Positions 1-7,395 of a DNA stretch of 64,000 nt are shown piece by piece. A model generated the notes under the pieces. The model saw only the letters and a program-made list of their open reading frames with translations. It was not told the DNA's origin and did no database searches. Where the stretch lies: assembly GCA_030430565.1 (NCBI GenBank), contig JAUIKS010000035.1:1-64000 (forward strand), written 5' to 3'. Positions within the stretch are counted from its first letter, which is position 1; each line of letters opens with the position of its first letter. A program made the position numbers and the translations under genes. Source of the stretch: Polyangia bacterium (GTDB lineage: Bacteria; Myxococcota_A; Polyangia; Nannocystales; Nannocystaceae).

Positions 1-310
1 AGGTCACTTCGATATTGGCATCGATGGTCTGCTCGACCGTCAATACGATGTCGAGCGCGCCGCAGTACGGGGGGAGGTCCCAGTCGTCCGCGCCCACGTC
101 CTTCATGGGACCCGTGGTCACGTCCGCGGGACTGGTGCCCGACGGAACTGGGCCCGAGCTCGAAGTCGACGGGGACGTGGTCTCGTCTCCCGCGCCCGTG
201 CCGCTACCGCTGACGCTCGTGATGCCCTCGTCGCCGCTAGTCTGTGACGTGACGCCACCACAGGCGATGAGCACAACAAGCAGGACTACGGGTGTATGAC
301 GCGGAGCCAC
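1..310 (-). CDS. Lipoprotein, C-terminally cut by window edge
   Basis: The reading frame starts at a GTG at 310-308 and runs off the left edge of the window. It opens with a short signal peptide ending in a lipobox (LIAC, Cys about residue 17), followed by a Thr/Ser/Gly-rich linker of about 50 residues and then a more ordered stretch containing PPYCGALDIVLTVEQ. This layout is the usual one for myxobacterial surface lipoproteins. The DIV-L-V pattern could open a von Willebrand A-like domain, but too little is visible to say. The start overlaps the end of the upstream lipoprotein gene by 25 bases, with an AAGG just before it, which suggests translational coupling. The frame was read directly; the start is moderately certain and the function unknown. 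Confidence 0.6.
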   Translation of the reverse strand, partial: MAPRHTPVVLLVVLIACGGVTSQTSGDEGITSVSGSGTGAGDETTSPSTSSSGPVPSGTSPADVTTGPMKDVGADDWDLPPYCGALDIVLTVEQTIDANIEVT

Positions 311-1938
311 GAGCTACCTTGGTCCCCATTACCGTAGTTGACATCATGCTGCCCCAGCAAAGCGACATATCCGTAGGGAAGCGTCTTGGCGACGACATAG
401 CGCGTGGCCGATGACTTGAGCCCCATCTGCACCTGCCACTTCTTCGAATTCCCAGCGTAGCGGCGCCGTTGCGCGAAGCACTCCGCGCCGAGGGCGCACT
501 CCGCTCCTGCGACCACGTACTCGCCGTGACTCGACGCGGCGATCGTATACGCGATCTCGACATCCGCCGTTTGCTCGAGCGCGTTGATCGGTACTCCGAT
601 TCCAGTATCGGCCTGGAGATGCCGCACGAGCATACGCTTGCCGCCATCGTTTTCCTTTAGTCCAGCCGTGCGGAGACCGTCAGGAAGCACGGTGACATCG
701 AAGATGTCTTCGTTCTCTGTCGGGAATTCTCGAGACCACAAGGGGGTCCCATCCTCGGCCGCGTAGGCCCATGCTGCGCCGTACGGCTGCGGGTTGCCGG
801 CGTACGAGATCTGCCCGACCGCGAACACGCGCCCGTCCGCGACAGCGACCGCGCGGGCGACATTCTTGTCTCCGCCCGCGTTCTCGTTGCGGATCCAGTA
901 TGGCTCGAGTTCAGGCGTCATCGCCCATGTGCGCGCGTTCGTGTCGGTTGTGGACAGCGCCCCTGTATTACCGACCACGTACACGAGGCCGCCCGCGACC
1001 GCCACGTCGCGCCACTCCGTATCGTCCACGCTGTACTGGTACAGCAGCGATCCATTCGCGGTGTACCGGCCGACCCAAGACGAGCCATCGACGTCGCGCG
1101 CGACAACGAGCGGCGTCGAGTCCATGAACGCCACGGCCACGCCAAAGCGATCTTTCGTCGGGGGCGTCCAGGAGTCGTCGATCAGCGAGCCCCCTGGCCC
1201 TCGTCGCTCCGAGAGCAGCGTGGTCACACCGTCCACGACGCGGAAGCCGACGACGAAGAATTCGCCATTCGGGCTCACAACCACGTCCTCCCAGTAGATG
1301 TGCTCACCCGGGGGCGGGGGCTCATCCGGGGCGGAGAACAGCGACGAGCCACTCTCCGGTAGCTCGACCGTCCATGGAACTGTGCCGCTGGTGGTTGTCT
1401 GACCGGCGTTGTCGACCGCGACCGCTTGGAACTCGAACTCGCCGGCGTCGTCCTGATGGTCGATCGCCAGCGTGTGCGTGTAGTGCCCGTAGTCGTGGTC
1501 CGTGACCGCAGCCACGAGTTTGTCGCCGACGAAGAAGTCGACACGCTCGATCGCCTCGTCATCGACCGCGATCACCGAGAGCGTGACCGGGCCGGCGGCG
1601 GTGATCGGGTCCGGCGCATGCGAGCCTTGGACCTCTGGCTGGAAAACCTCGGGCGGGGCATCAACGTGATCGTCGGTTGTGATATCCTCGGGGTCGCTGG
1701 TACTGGTACCTGTGCCTGAGAGCGAGGCGCTCGGCTTGTCAGAGCCCGTGCCGCTGGTCGACGTGTTGATGCCGGGGCGTTGATCCTCGTCGACATCGCC
1801 CATGACCTCACCGTCCTCGGCTTCGCTGTCCGCCAGCTCGTTGTGCTCGTCAGCGGCGTCGAACACCTCGCCGCATCCGGCGGAGATCGATAGCGTCGCT
1901 ATCAGGAGCAATTGAACAAGTGAAGGGGACGATGCCAT
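286..1938 (-). CDS. Lipoprotein with Ig-like domain and propeller-like region
   Basis: About 550 residues, predicted to be exported and lipidated. From the chosen ATG at 1938 the signal peptide MASSPSLVQLLLIA... ends in SAGC. An acidic, Thr/Ser-rich linker to about residue 100 follows, then a bacterial Ig-like module (PVTLSVIAVDDEAIERVDFF... to DNAGQT). The remaining 350 residues contain repeated patterns such as DVAVAGGLVYVVGN and AVAVADGRVFAVGQ, like a beta-propeller of the PQQ/Kelch kind. The frame stays open upstream to 2106, where GAGG precedes another ATG, but starting there would bury the signal peptide behind 56 hydrophilic residues, so 1938 is preferred. It is translationally coupled to the next lipoprotein gene. 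Function unknown; probably a cell-surface protein. Confidence 0.75.
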   Translation of the reverse strand: MASSPSLVQLLLIATLSISAGCGEVFDAADEHNELADSEAEDGEVMGDVDEDQRPGINTSTSGTGSDKPSASLSGTGTSTSDPEDITTDDHVDAPPEVFQPEVQGSHAPDPITAAGPVTLSVIAVDDEAIERVDFFVGDKLVAAVTDHDYGHYTHTLAIDHQDDAGEFEFQAVAVDNAGQTTTSGTVPWTVELPESGSSLFSAPDEPPPPGEHIYWEDVVVSPNGEFFVVGFRVVDGVTTLLSERRGPGGSLIDDSWTPPTKDRFGVAVAFMDSTPLVVARDVDGSSWVGRYTANGSLLYQYSVDDTEWRDVAVAGGLVYVVGNTGALSTTDTNARTWAMTPELEPYWIRNENAGGDKNVARAVAVADGRVFAVGQISYAGNPQPYGAAWAYAAEDGTPLWSREFPTENEDIFDVTVLPDGLRTAGLKENDGGKRMLVRHLQADTGIGVPINALEQTADVEIAYTIAASSHGEYVVAGAECALGAECFAQRRRYAGNSKKWQVQMGLKSSATRYVVAKTLPYGYVALLGQHDVNYGNGDQGSSWLRVIHP

Positions 1939-2211
1939 ACCACGAGCCTTGTGCGCGTTTCCGAGCGCTTCCTGTGTATCATGATTCTTCGCCGTTCGTT
2001 CCGAGCGGCGCTCTTCGTCGGCTCCATCGATTTCGTGAGTGGCATCGGCTCCGTCACGAAGGATGGCGAGGAGCTGCTCGAGGGTCTTCGTGAAACTCAT
2101 CGTCATGCGGTACCCAACCTCACATGCGGGTTGCCGCTCAGTAGTTGGGACAGTCAGTTCGCGCGAATTCGCTCATCCATGTAGGCGTACGTCGCGGCCC
2201 GAGAAAACTAG

Positions 2212-2577
2212 CTACGGTTCGAAGCCAACCTCGCCCCAGCATTCTGTTGTGACAAACAGCCCAGCGGCCACACAATCCCTGCTCAGTCGTTCCAGGCGCT
2301 TGCGGAGCGCCTCTTCCTGCTTGGCACCACGAGCCGACTCTCCGTTTGCGCGCAGAAGCACAACCGGCGCTGACGTATGAACGCGGCGGACGAGCTTGAT
2401 GACGCGCTGGGGTTGCTCGTGTCGAATTCTCTCGAAGAGCCTTTGAGCCCCGTCGAGTGTAAGAACGAGTGAGTCTCCGGCGACGAGTTCGCCGTCTTTG
2501 ATTACCAGCCCGACCCGGCGATACGCCGGGACGAGCTCGCCAACCTGATACACACGTGACACCGCTTTGCCGCTCAT
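2212..2577 (-). CDS. Hypothetical protein (121 aa), last gene of four-gene element operon
   Basis: A 121-residue soluble protein of unknown family. It is basic, with no signal peptide or membrane segment. The middle part (residues about 45-75, FERIRHEQPQRVIKLVRRVHTS) looks helical, and the C-terminal half has an Arg/Lys-rich helix (EEALRKRLERLSRDC). The ATG at 2577 overlaps the stop of the 38-codon frame upstream as ATGA, so it belongs to an operon read leftwards from about 3390. The operon sits between an integrase/XRE pair and chromosomal lipoproteins, so it is probably cargo of a small mobile element. No function can be proposed. Confidence 0.6.
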   Translation of the reverse strand: MSGKAVSRVYQVGELVPAYRRVGLVIKDGELVAGDSLVLTLDGAQRLFERIRHEQPQRVIKLVRRVHTSAPVVLLRANGESARGAKQEEALRKRLERLSRDCVAAGLFVTTECWGEVGFEP

Positions 2578-2690
2578 CCGGCGTCACACTCCTGGCTGGC
2601 GCGCGCGGCGTCGTTCACGGTGCCGTGTTCCGTCAGCGCTACCGGCACGAGCGCGCGCTTCATCGCTCTAACGACAGGTTGAAGGTTCAT
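2574..2690 (-). CDS. Small protein (38 aa) in element operon
   Basis: A 38-codon frame beginning with ATG at 2690 and ending with TGA at 2574-2576. It encodes a short protein beginning MNLQPVVRAMKRAL. Both of its ends overlap neighbours in the same manner (ATGA at 2690-2687 and at 2577-2574). That chained arrangement is the main reason for calling it a gene, because it would be unlikely for a chance frame. No domain is recognisable. It may be a real small protein or a translation-coupling leader for the following gene. Confidence 0.45.
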   Translation of the reverse strand: MNLQPVVRAMKRALVPVALTEHGTVNDAARASQECDAG

Positions 2691-2914
2691 GCTGCCTCCG
2701 ATCGTAGTGAGCAGGCTAGAGTGTTTGAGAGCGCGGTCGATGCCCCTGCGCCAAGCAACGCGGCGGCGAGCATGAGCACGATGATGCCGGTGCGCGTGAT
2801 CGGAGCTTGAAGAACGATGGGACGCGGGGTCCCGTCACCGAGACTGTCCAAGAACAGCGGCTCGCGACGCGGGAGCGTGAGAATCACGCTGGCTTTCTTG
2901 TCTTCGCGGTTCAT
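2687..2914 (-). CDS. Small single-pass membrane protein (75 aa)
   Basis: A 75-residue protein with a charged N-terminal half (NREDKKASVILTLPRREP) and one hydrophobic segment at about residues 44-63 (TGIIVLMLAAALLGAGAST). It therefore looks like a small single-pass inner-membrane protein with a short C-terminal tail containing one Cys. Start and stop each overlap neighbouring genes as ATGA. Family unknown. In a mobile element, small membrane proteins of this kind can be exclusion or toxin-like factors, but nothing in the sequence proves either. Confidence 0.55.
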   Translation of the reverse strand: MNREDKKASVILTLPRREPLFLDSLGDGTPRPIVLQAPITRTGIIVLMLAAALLGAGASTALSNTLACSLRSEAA

Positions 2915-3384
2915 ACGGCCACCGCCATCGCTACCGCGTCCGACACACGCGGAGGGACGACGTCGGCCGCCTTCGCCGAAGGCGGGAGCGACGGAAGGTA
3001 AACGACCGCGAGCCCGCTCCCGTAGATCATGACAACGCGTCGCTCGGACGTGACGCAGTAGAAGACGCCCGAGTCTTGGTAGAAGCCTTCAGGGCGGTTT
3101 GCCCCGAGGGTGTCTGCGGCTTCGGTGACGGTGGCGATGTCAACGTCGATCGCGTCATCGCCAACTACTCTGGCGTCGAGGGGAAGCGACGCGGGGGTGA
3201 GTTGGACGCGCCCAAATTGGTCGCGAACCAACCAGCATTCGCCGGCCGTGGTCACGTAGAAGAGCGACTGATCAACGACACGGAAGCCGGGTGATGGTGG
3301 TGGCGCAGAGTTCGCGGGTTCGCGCAGGTTCAGCTCGTCAGCCCAACGTGTCCCCGCGATGGTGGTCGGTGTGTTGTCTGGCAC
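2911..3384 (-). CDS. Hypothetical protein (157 aa), first gene of element operon
   Basis: A 157-residue protein with no signal peptide. Two similar stretches can be seen: QSLFYVTTAGECWLVRDQFG (about 38-57) and SGVFYCVTSERRVVMIYGSG (about 106-125). They look like a repeated beta-rich unit, so the protein may be an internal duplication. The C-terminus is Ala/Val-rich. It heads the leftward operon of four overlapping genes and is transcribed divergently from the XRE regulator at 3500. Palindromes at 3406-3416 and 3438-3468 lie between them, so it is probably controlled by that regulator. No family is recognised. Confidence 0.6.
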   Translation of the reverse strand: MPDNTPTTIAGTRWADELNLREPANSAPPPSPGFRVVDQSLFYVTTAGECWLVRDQFGRVQLTPASLPLDARVVGDDAIDVDIATVTEAADTLGANRPEGFYQDSGVFYCVTSERRVVMIYGSGLAVVYLPSLPPSAKAADVVPPRVSDAVAMAVAV

Positions 3385-3405
3385 ACGATTATGGTTATAT
3401 TCTTC

Positions 3406-3468
3406 ACTTCAGAAGTCAATTCATAAAGAAAGAAACTGCCACAAATGGCAGGGCGGCTGATTTGTGGC
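3406..3468. promoter_or_regulatory. Divergent promoter/operator region with palindromes
   Basis: The divergent gap 3385-3499 is AT-rich against its surroundings. It contains a perfect inverted repeat with 9-base arms, GCCACAAAT at 3438-3446 and ATTTGTGGC at 3460-3468. Nested in it is CTGCCA-CAAA-TGGCAG (3436-3451). A second palindrome, ACTTC-A-GAAGT, lies at 3406-3416. A TTGACT on the minus strand next to it could be a -35 box for the leftward operon. Binding by the XRE protein encoded at 3500 is an inference from position. Confidence 0.6.
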
Positions 3469-3499
3469 GTTTTCCGCAGATCCTTGGCAGTCTCGTGCC

Positions 3500-3775
3500 A
3501 TGACGTGGAGTCTGAAGCCCGAGCACTGTCGCGCAGCGCGAAACCTGCTTGGATGGACGGCCGCGGATCTTGCACGGGCGAGCGAAGTGAGCGAGGCGAC
3601 GATCCATTACTTTGAACAGGGCCAGCGAAAGCTCCAACGGCGAACAGAGCGTGATCTCGTGGGTGCGCTGGAGGGTGCCGGCATCGACTGGAGTTCAGAA
3701 GCGCCCGGAGAACCGCACCACAAGTGCGCGGACGGAACTGTGATAACGCTGAGATCGCGGGGCGGGCTCCGTTGA
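3500..3775 (+). CDS. XRE-family HTH transcriptional regulator
   Basis: A 91-residue protein beginning MTWSLKPEHCRAARNLLGW. Residues about 8-62 form a typical XRE/Cro helix-turn-helix: CRAARNLLGWTAADLARASEVSEATIHYFEQGQRK. A further in-frame ATG at 3464 would place the start inside the palindrome, so 3500 is preferred. It probably represses its own gene and the divergent four-gene operon through the inverted repeats in the intervening 115 bases. Placement next to a tyrosine integrase fits a mobile-element regulator. Length and fold match single-domain phage-type repressors. Confidence 0.8.
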   Translation: MTWSLKPEHCRAARNLLGWTAADLARASEVSEATIHYFEQGQRKLQRRTERDLVGALEGAGIDWSSEAPGEPHHKCADGTVITLRSRGGLR

Positions 3776-4147
3776 AGCAAGTCGCGCAACCGCCCGGCGT
3801 CGCGTACCAGCTTCTCGTGTGAACCTCACACAGATCTCGTGAGCGCGTGGCCGCTCGCGAAAAACTTCCGTGGCTTATCACACCCAAGGATGCTCACAGG
3901 TGTGAAGGTGGACCGAATTCGCGTTGGTTGACACCAGTCAGCAACGCCCAAGCTCGGAGGTTGCCGAGTTGGCAGCAGCGCGGCCGCCTCTTCGTACCGA
4001 CCGCTGGTGAGCAGCAGCGAGCCGTGCAGGTCCCGCAAAAACAAAACCCGCGGGCAAGCCCACGGGTCTGTTTGTAAACTGGTCGGGACCTCGGGTGTTG
4101 GCTCAGACGAGGTCACCGAATCGTCCGCGGTTTTTGCCGCGGGCGGT
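3776..4147. other. Intergenic region between XRE gene and integrase
   Basis: No convincing gene is visible in these 372 bases; the frames crossing it have no domain or conserved start. It contains the integrase terminator (4037-4067) and a second small hairpin, CCGCGG-TTTTTG-CCGCGG, near 4127-4144. Because it adjoins the 3' end of the integrase gene it could hold an attachment site, but no duplicated core was found. Confidence 0.4.
4037..4067 (-). terminator. Rho-independent terminator of the integrase gene
   Basis: Read on the minus strand, a 10-base stem ACCCGTGGGC / GCCCGCGGGT (4067-4058 and 4055-4046, one G-T pair, two-base loop) is followed directly by a T-rich tract (TTTGTTTTT, to 4037). 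It lies about 80 bases beyond the integrase stop codon, in the correct orientation. Confidence 0.8.
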
Positions 4148-5422
4148 TCACCCTGCCTTCTTGCGGCGACGTTTCTTGGCAACCACGGCCTTTTTTCGGT
4201 TGCTGTGCTTCGTGATCGCGCGTCCCATCTTTTCGACGCCCTCGGCGAGCGCAGCATCGCTCAGGTGAGCGTACCGTTGCGTCGTGCTGGCCTTGCGATG
4301 GCCCAGGATCTTCCCGACCACGGCAAGCGGTACACCCGAGTTGATCGCATCGCTAGCCGCGGAGTGTCGGAGGTCATGGAGGCGAACGTCATGTAGCCCG
4401 ACACGGGCACGGATTGTCATCCACGTCTTCGAGAGCGTGATTCCGAGAATCGCCGTCCCCTTCGAGGAGGGGACCACGTACTCGCTCGGGTTCTTCCGGT
4501 CACGGGCCTTACGAAGAAGCTCGAGAGCGGCCGAGGACAGGGGGACAGCTCGCCGGCCGGTTTTGCTGTCGGGGAGATAGACGACGCGGTGGTGCCAGTC
4601 GACCATCGACCAGGTGAGATTCAGGACCTCGTTGCGACGCATGCCTGTGTGCGCGAGGAGGCGAAGCGCGCAGATCGATTCCCAACGGAACCCGCCCCCT
4701 CTCCCATACTTGAGGTTGGAAACAGACTCGAAGTACGCCTCGAGACGCTCGCGTTCGTCGGGCGTCAGGTAGCGCTCGCGGGCCTGCTCAGGGAACCGCT
4801 TCACCCGTGTCGCGGGTGACGTGAAGCCTTCGGGCAAGACACCCCACTCGATCGCTCGCGAGTAGATACTCTTCAGGACGACGAGCCCGTTGTTCGCTTC
4901 GCTGGGCGTCGCGGACTTCGCTCCGTGCCACTGGATGACCTCCGCGCGCGTGACCTCGTGCAAGCGCCGGTTGCCGAAGCGCGGAAGAATCATGGTTCGA
5001 AGAAGCTGGCGGTACTTGTAGTGCGACCCCTGCTTGAGTCGGATGTCCACGTGCTCGGTCACGAAGCGTTGCGCGAAATCCTTCACGCGCGGGGAGGTGA
5101 CCGCGCCTGTGTCCGCGGTGTGATTGTTTGTCACCACGCGTGCAGGGATTGACTTCGAACGTTCGTGTGCGGCTTCATCCTTGGCGGAGGTAATGCACTC
5201 GACCGCACGCTGGCGCGCAGCCGCGAACGAAACCTCCTCCGTCGTGCCGATGCGTTTTCGTCGGTCTTTTCCACCTGTCCGGAAGCGCACGTAGTAGATC
5301 TTCTTCCCGCTCGGGAGCACGCGCAGGATGAAACCGCGCAGCGTAGAGCAGGTGATCTCGTACTTGGTCGTGCGCGACCTTGCCCTTGTGACATATCTCG
5401 CGGTGAGGCGTTGCGTCTTCAT
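4148..5422 (-). CDS. Tyrosine recombinase / phage-type integrase
   Basis: A 424-residue site-specific recombinase of the tyrosine family. The N-terminus (to about 75) is a P4-type arm-binding region (GFILRVLPSGKKIYYVRFRT...). A core-binding SAM-like helical domain follows (about 105-205), then the catalytic domain. The catalytic set is complete: Arg in LLAHTGMRRNEVLNL, His-x-x-Arg in HDLRHSAASDA, His in LGHRKASTTQRY with Tyr in QRYAH. The C-terminus is a Lys/Arg-rich tail. The start at 5422 (MKTQRLTARY) is chosen over the ATG at 5458 because homologues begin near this point. A terminator follows at 4067-4037. It should mediate integration and excision of the adjoining element. Confidence 0.92.
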   Translation of the reverse strand: MKTQRLTARYVTRARSRTTKYEITCSTLRGFILRVLPSGKKIYYVRFRTGGKDRRKRIGTTEEVSFAAARQRAVECITSAKDEAAHERSKSIPARVVTNNHTADTGAVTSPRVKDFAQRFVTEHVDIRLKQGSHYKYRQLLRTMILPRFGNRRLHEVTRAEVIQWHGAKSATPSEANNGLVVLKSIYSRAIEWGVLPEGFTSPATRVKRFPEQARERYLTPDERERLEAYFESVSNLKYGRGGGFRWESICALRLLAHTGMRRNEVLNLTWSMVDWHHRVVYLPDSKTGRRAVPLSSAALELLRKARDRKNPSEYVVPSSKGTAILGITLSKTWMTIRARVGLHDVRLHDLRHSAASDAINSGVPLAVVGKILGHRKASTTQRYAHLSDAALAEGVEKMGRAITKHSNRKKAVVAKKRRRKKAG

Positions 5423-5499
5423 GTGTTCAGAATCGACCCAAAAACAGGTCCAAATCAAGCCCGTCGAGGGCAGCCAAAATTCGCCGTAACTTCAAGAAT

Positions 5500-6126
5500 T
5501 TAAGGAGCTAGCGCGGTATTGATCGCTGCAACAGTGTCGTCGACATCGTTGGCGTCGTCGCAGCCCTCGCCGGGGGCGATGAGGCCGTCGCCGCAGAACG
5601 CGTCGAGGCACATGGAGGTGCAGACCTGATCGTCGCCGTTCATGTCGGCCTGGTCGCACTCCTCGACGCCCGCCTGGACGAGGCCGTCGCCGCAGAACGC
5701 GACGGCGCAGGCCGAGGTGCAGGCCTGGTCGTCGCCGTTGCCGTCGCCGTCGTCGCACTCCTCGGCGCCCGCCTGGACCTCGCCGTCGCCGCAGCTGGCG
5801 GAGACGCAGGTGTCGAGGCAGTCGTCGGTGTTGTCGGCGTTGCCGTCGTCGCACTCCTCGCCGTCGTCGACCATGCCGTCGCCGCAGACGGGCGGGCCGG
5901 CGGTCGTGGCCATCGTCTCGCCGTCGGTGCCGGAGCCGCCGTCGGTGAGCATGCCGCCCGTGCCGTCCTCGGTCTCGCTCGGATCGCTGGTCGCGCCCTC
6001 CGTCGTCGTCGTCGTCGTGTCGACCACCGTCGTCCCGGTTGTGTCGTCCGTCGTCGCCGCGCTGTCGTCGCCGCAGGCGACCGCGAGAGAGACAAGCCCA
6101 ATCAAATACACGCTACGCATCCGCAT
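5500..6126 (-). CDS. Cysteine-repeat (DUF4215-type) lipoprotein, probably truncated
   Basis: About 208 residues. A signal peptide ends in the lipobox LAVACG, followed by a Thr/Asp-rich linker and four copies of the myxobacterial cysteine-rich repeat, of the pattern CGDGxxxxGEECDDGxxxxxDxCxxxC. The fourth copy starts CGDGLIAPGEGCDDANDVD, then loses the pattern and stops nine codons later (TVAAINTALAP) without the expected DxCxxxC half. The stop lies 78 bases from the integrase start. The likeliest reading is a surface lipoprotein whose 3' part was removed or displaced by the integrative element. The start at 6126 places the ATG just before the signal peptide; 6120 is also possible. Confidence 0.75.
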   Translation of the reverse strand: MRMRSVYLIGLVSLAVACGDDSAATTDDTTGTTVVDTTTTTTEGATSDPSETEDGTGGMLTDGGSGTDGETMATTAGPPVCGDGMVDDGEECDDGNADNTDDCLDTCVSASCGDGEVQAGAEECDDGDGNGDDQACTSACAVAFCGDGLVQAGVEECDQADMNGDDQVCTSMCLDAFCGDGLIAPGEGCDDANDVDDTVAAINTALAP

Positions 6127-6144
6127 GCGCTCACGGTATCTCAA

Positions 6145-6164
6145 ACATGTATTAAGAGACATGT
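6145..6164. promoter_or_regulatory. ACATGT-N8-ACATGT intergenic motif
   Basis: Two perfect ACATGT hexamers are separated by eight bases (ATTAAGAG), in an AT-rich patch 20-40 bases upstream of the lipoprotein gene starting at 6126. TTAA flanks the second hexamer on both sides. The same arrangement recurs at 19996, 30686, 50408, 58298 and 61393, and weakly at 21776 and 23868. It is probably a promoter or operator element; the binding factor is unknown. Confidence 0.5.
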
Positions 6165-6374
6165 TAAATGTTTTGGCTGAATAACGGCGTACGCGGCGTG
6201 GCGAATCGCCACGCCGCGGCGAAACCGTCGCGCTGCGGCCCGCGAGACCACGCGTCGCGACCGCGCGGGTGCGCGAGCGCCTGACCCGTCACCCCGCCGA
6301 CGCACACGCCCGCGACGCGGCGAGGACGCGCTCGTCGTCGCCGCGTCAGACCGTGGTTCACGGCTTCGCGCGCG

Positions 6375-7145
6375 TCAGAGCTGCGTGACGCACAGCGCGA
6401 ACTCGTTGCTCTGCCCAGCTCCCTGCACGCACCACTGGTTCTGCTTCGCGCCGCAGCTGCTCTCGTTCACCCAGTTGAAGCCCAGGTGCTGGTAGAGATC
6501 CCAGACCAGGTTGCACTGCGAGGGGGACTGGCCGTTGCACAGCATCTGCGACATGTTCAGCATCGGGTTGCCGCAGCTGGTCTCGTTGCCGGTCTGGAGG
6601 CACGAGTCGTCGTTGTAGACGCAGTTACCCGTGGACTGACAGGGCACGGAGAGGCCGCAGGCCTGACACGCGGCGAGGACGTTGGTGTCGGTCATTGTGC
6701 CCTCGACCTGGACCTTCCAGTACTGGTAGCCGTTCCAGTCGTCGAGGAAGATCTCGCCGGGGCACTCGTTGGTGCAGTCCGCGGCGCAGCCGTCCCCGTC
6801 CTCGTTGTTGCCGTCGTCGCACTCCTCGCCGAGATCGGCGTTGACGACGCCGTCGCCGCAGACGGGCTCTGGCGGCGCGCCGGTGGTGCTCGTGGTGTCG
6901 ACCGCGTCGGAGTCAGTGGCGGAGTCCGTGGCTGGGCCGGCGCTGGTCGAGCTCGAGCTCGAGCTCGAGCTCGAGCTCGTGTCGGGCGCGGTGGTCATGC
7001 CGGTGGTGGTCGTGGTCGGCTGGACCGTCGTCGAGTCGTCCGTCGTCTCGCGGCCGCTGTCGCCGCAGGCCGGGGTGAGCAGGAGCAGCGACGATCTTGT
7101 GCGAGGCGATGCGCCCCGGCGCGTCCTTCGCTCGCGGGGCTTCAC
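6375..7145 (-). CDS. Cysteine-rich surface lipoprotein with poly-Ser linker
   Basis: A 256-residue protein with an Arg-rich N-terminus, a short hydrophobic segment and a lipobox (LLTPACG, Cys about 27). A Thr/Ser-rich linker follows, including a run of ten Ser encoded by (GAGCTC)n. One DUF4215-type cysteine repeat is present (CGDGVVNADLGEECDDGNN...), then a C-terminal domain of about 130 residues with many Cys (CQACGLSVPC, CNLVWDLYQHLGFNWVNESSCG). The C-terminal domain is not recognised; its even Cys count suggests disulphide bonding outside the cytoplasm. Typical of Nannocystaceae surface proteins. Function unknown. Confidence 0.75.
   Translation of the reverse strand: MKPRERRTRRGASPRTRSSLLLLTPACGDSGRETTDDSTTVQPTTTTTGMTTAPDTSSSSSSSSSSTSAGPATDSATDSDAVDTTSTTGAPPEPVCGDGVVNADLGEECDDGNNEDGDGCAADCTNECPGEIFLDDWNGYQYWKVQVEGTMTDTNVLAACQACGLSVPCQSTGNCVYNDDSCLQTGNETSCGNPMLNMSQMLCNGQSPSQCNLVWDLYQHLGFNWVNESSCGAKQNQWCVQGAGQSNEFALCVTQL
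6949..6978. repeat. (GAGCTC)5 microsatellite
   Basis: Five perfect copies of the hexamer GAGCTC in the linker of the lipoprotein gene; each unit encodes two Ser on the minus strand. The copy number keeps frame, so slippage would change linker length rather than switch the gene off. Confidence 0.85.
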
Positions 7146-7395
7146 GCCCGCGCGCGTGGCGATGTGCCTCGGCGCGTTCCTTGTTCGCGCGCTCGCGGGG
7201 CTTCAAGCGCGCGCGGCAGAGGGGGCGCGCCAACGCGCGTGGGAGAATTTGAGAACGCTCACTCGATTTTTTCGTCGGAGCCGCGTTGGTTCGCGTCGGA
7301 CTTCGCTGACTCAGCGCGTAGGGCCATGCGTCGCGGGAGCTAACCCGCGGACAACAACACTCACTCACTCACGCACACACAGACCGGAACAGACT

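Larger units (their letters stand above)
2212..5499. mobile_element. Putative small integrative element
   Basis: This span comprises a tyrosine recombinase, an XRE regulator, a tight four-gene operon of unknown small proteins, and AT-richer intergenic DNA. It is inserted between lipoprotein genes that are typical of the host. The lipoprotein gene next to the integrase (5500) ends prematurely relative to its repeat pattern, which would fit insertion into it. The exact ends are unknown: no direct repeat longer than about 12 bases was found by eye, so the coordinates given are the outer gene limits only. Confidence 0.5.

Noticed and set aside
1787..5545. Shared TCGTCGACATCG near 1787 and 5537 as attachment-site repeat
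   Set aside because: Only about 12 bases, made of common Asp/Val/Asp codons in lipoprotein linkers; too weak to define element ends.
6949..6978. Hexanucleotide repeat as phase-variation switch
   Set aside because: The unit is six bases, so gain or loss keeps the frame; it can only change linker length.
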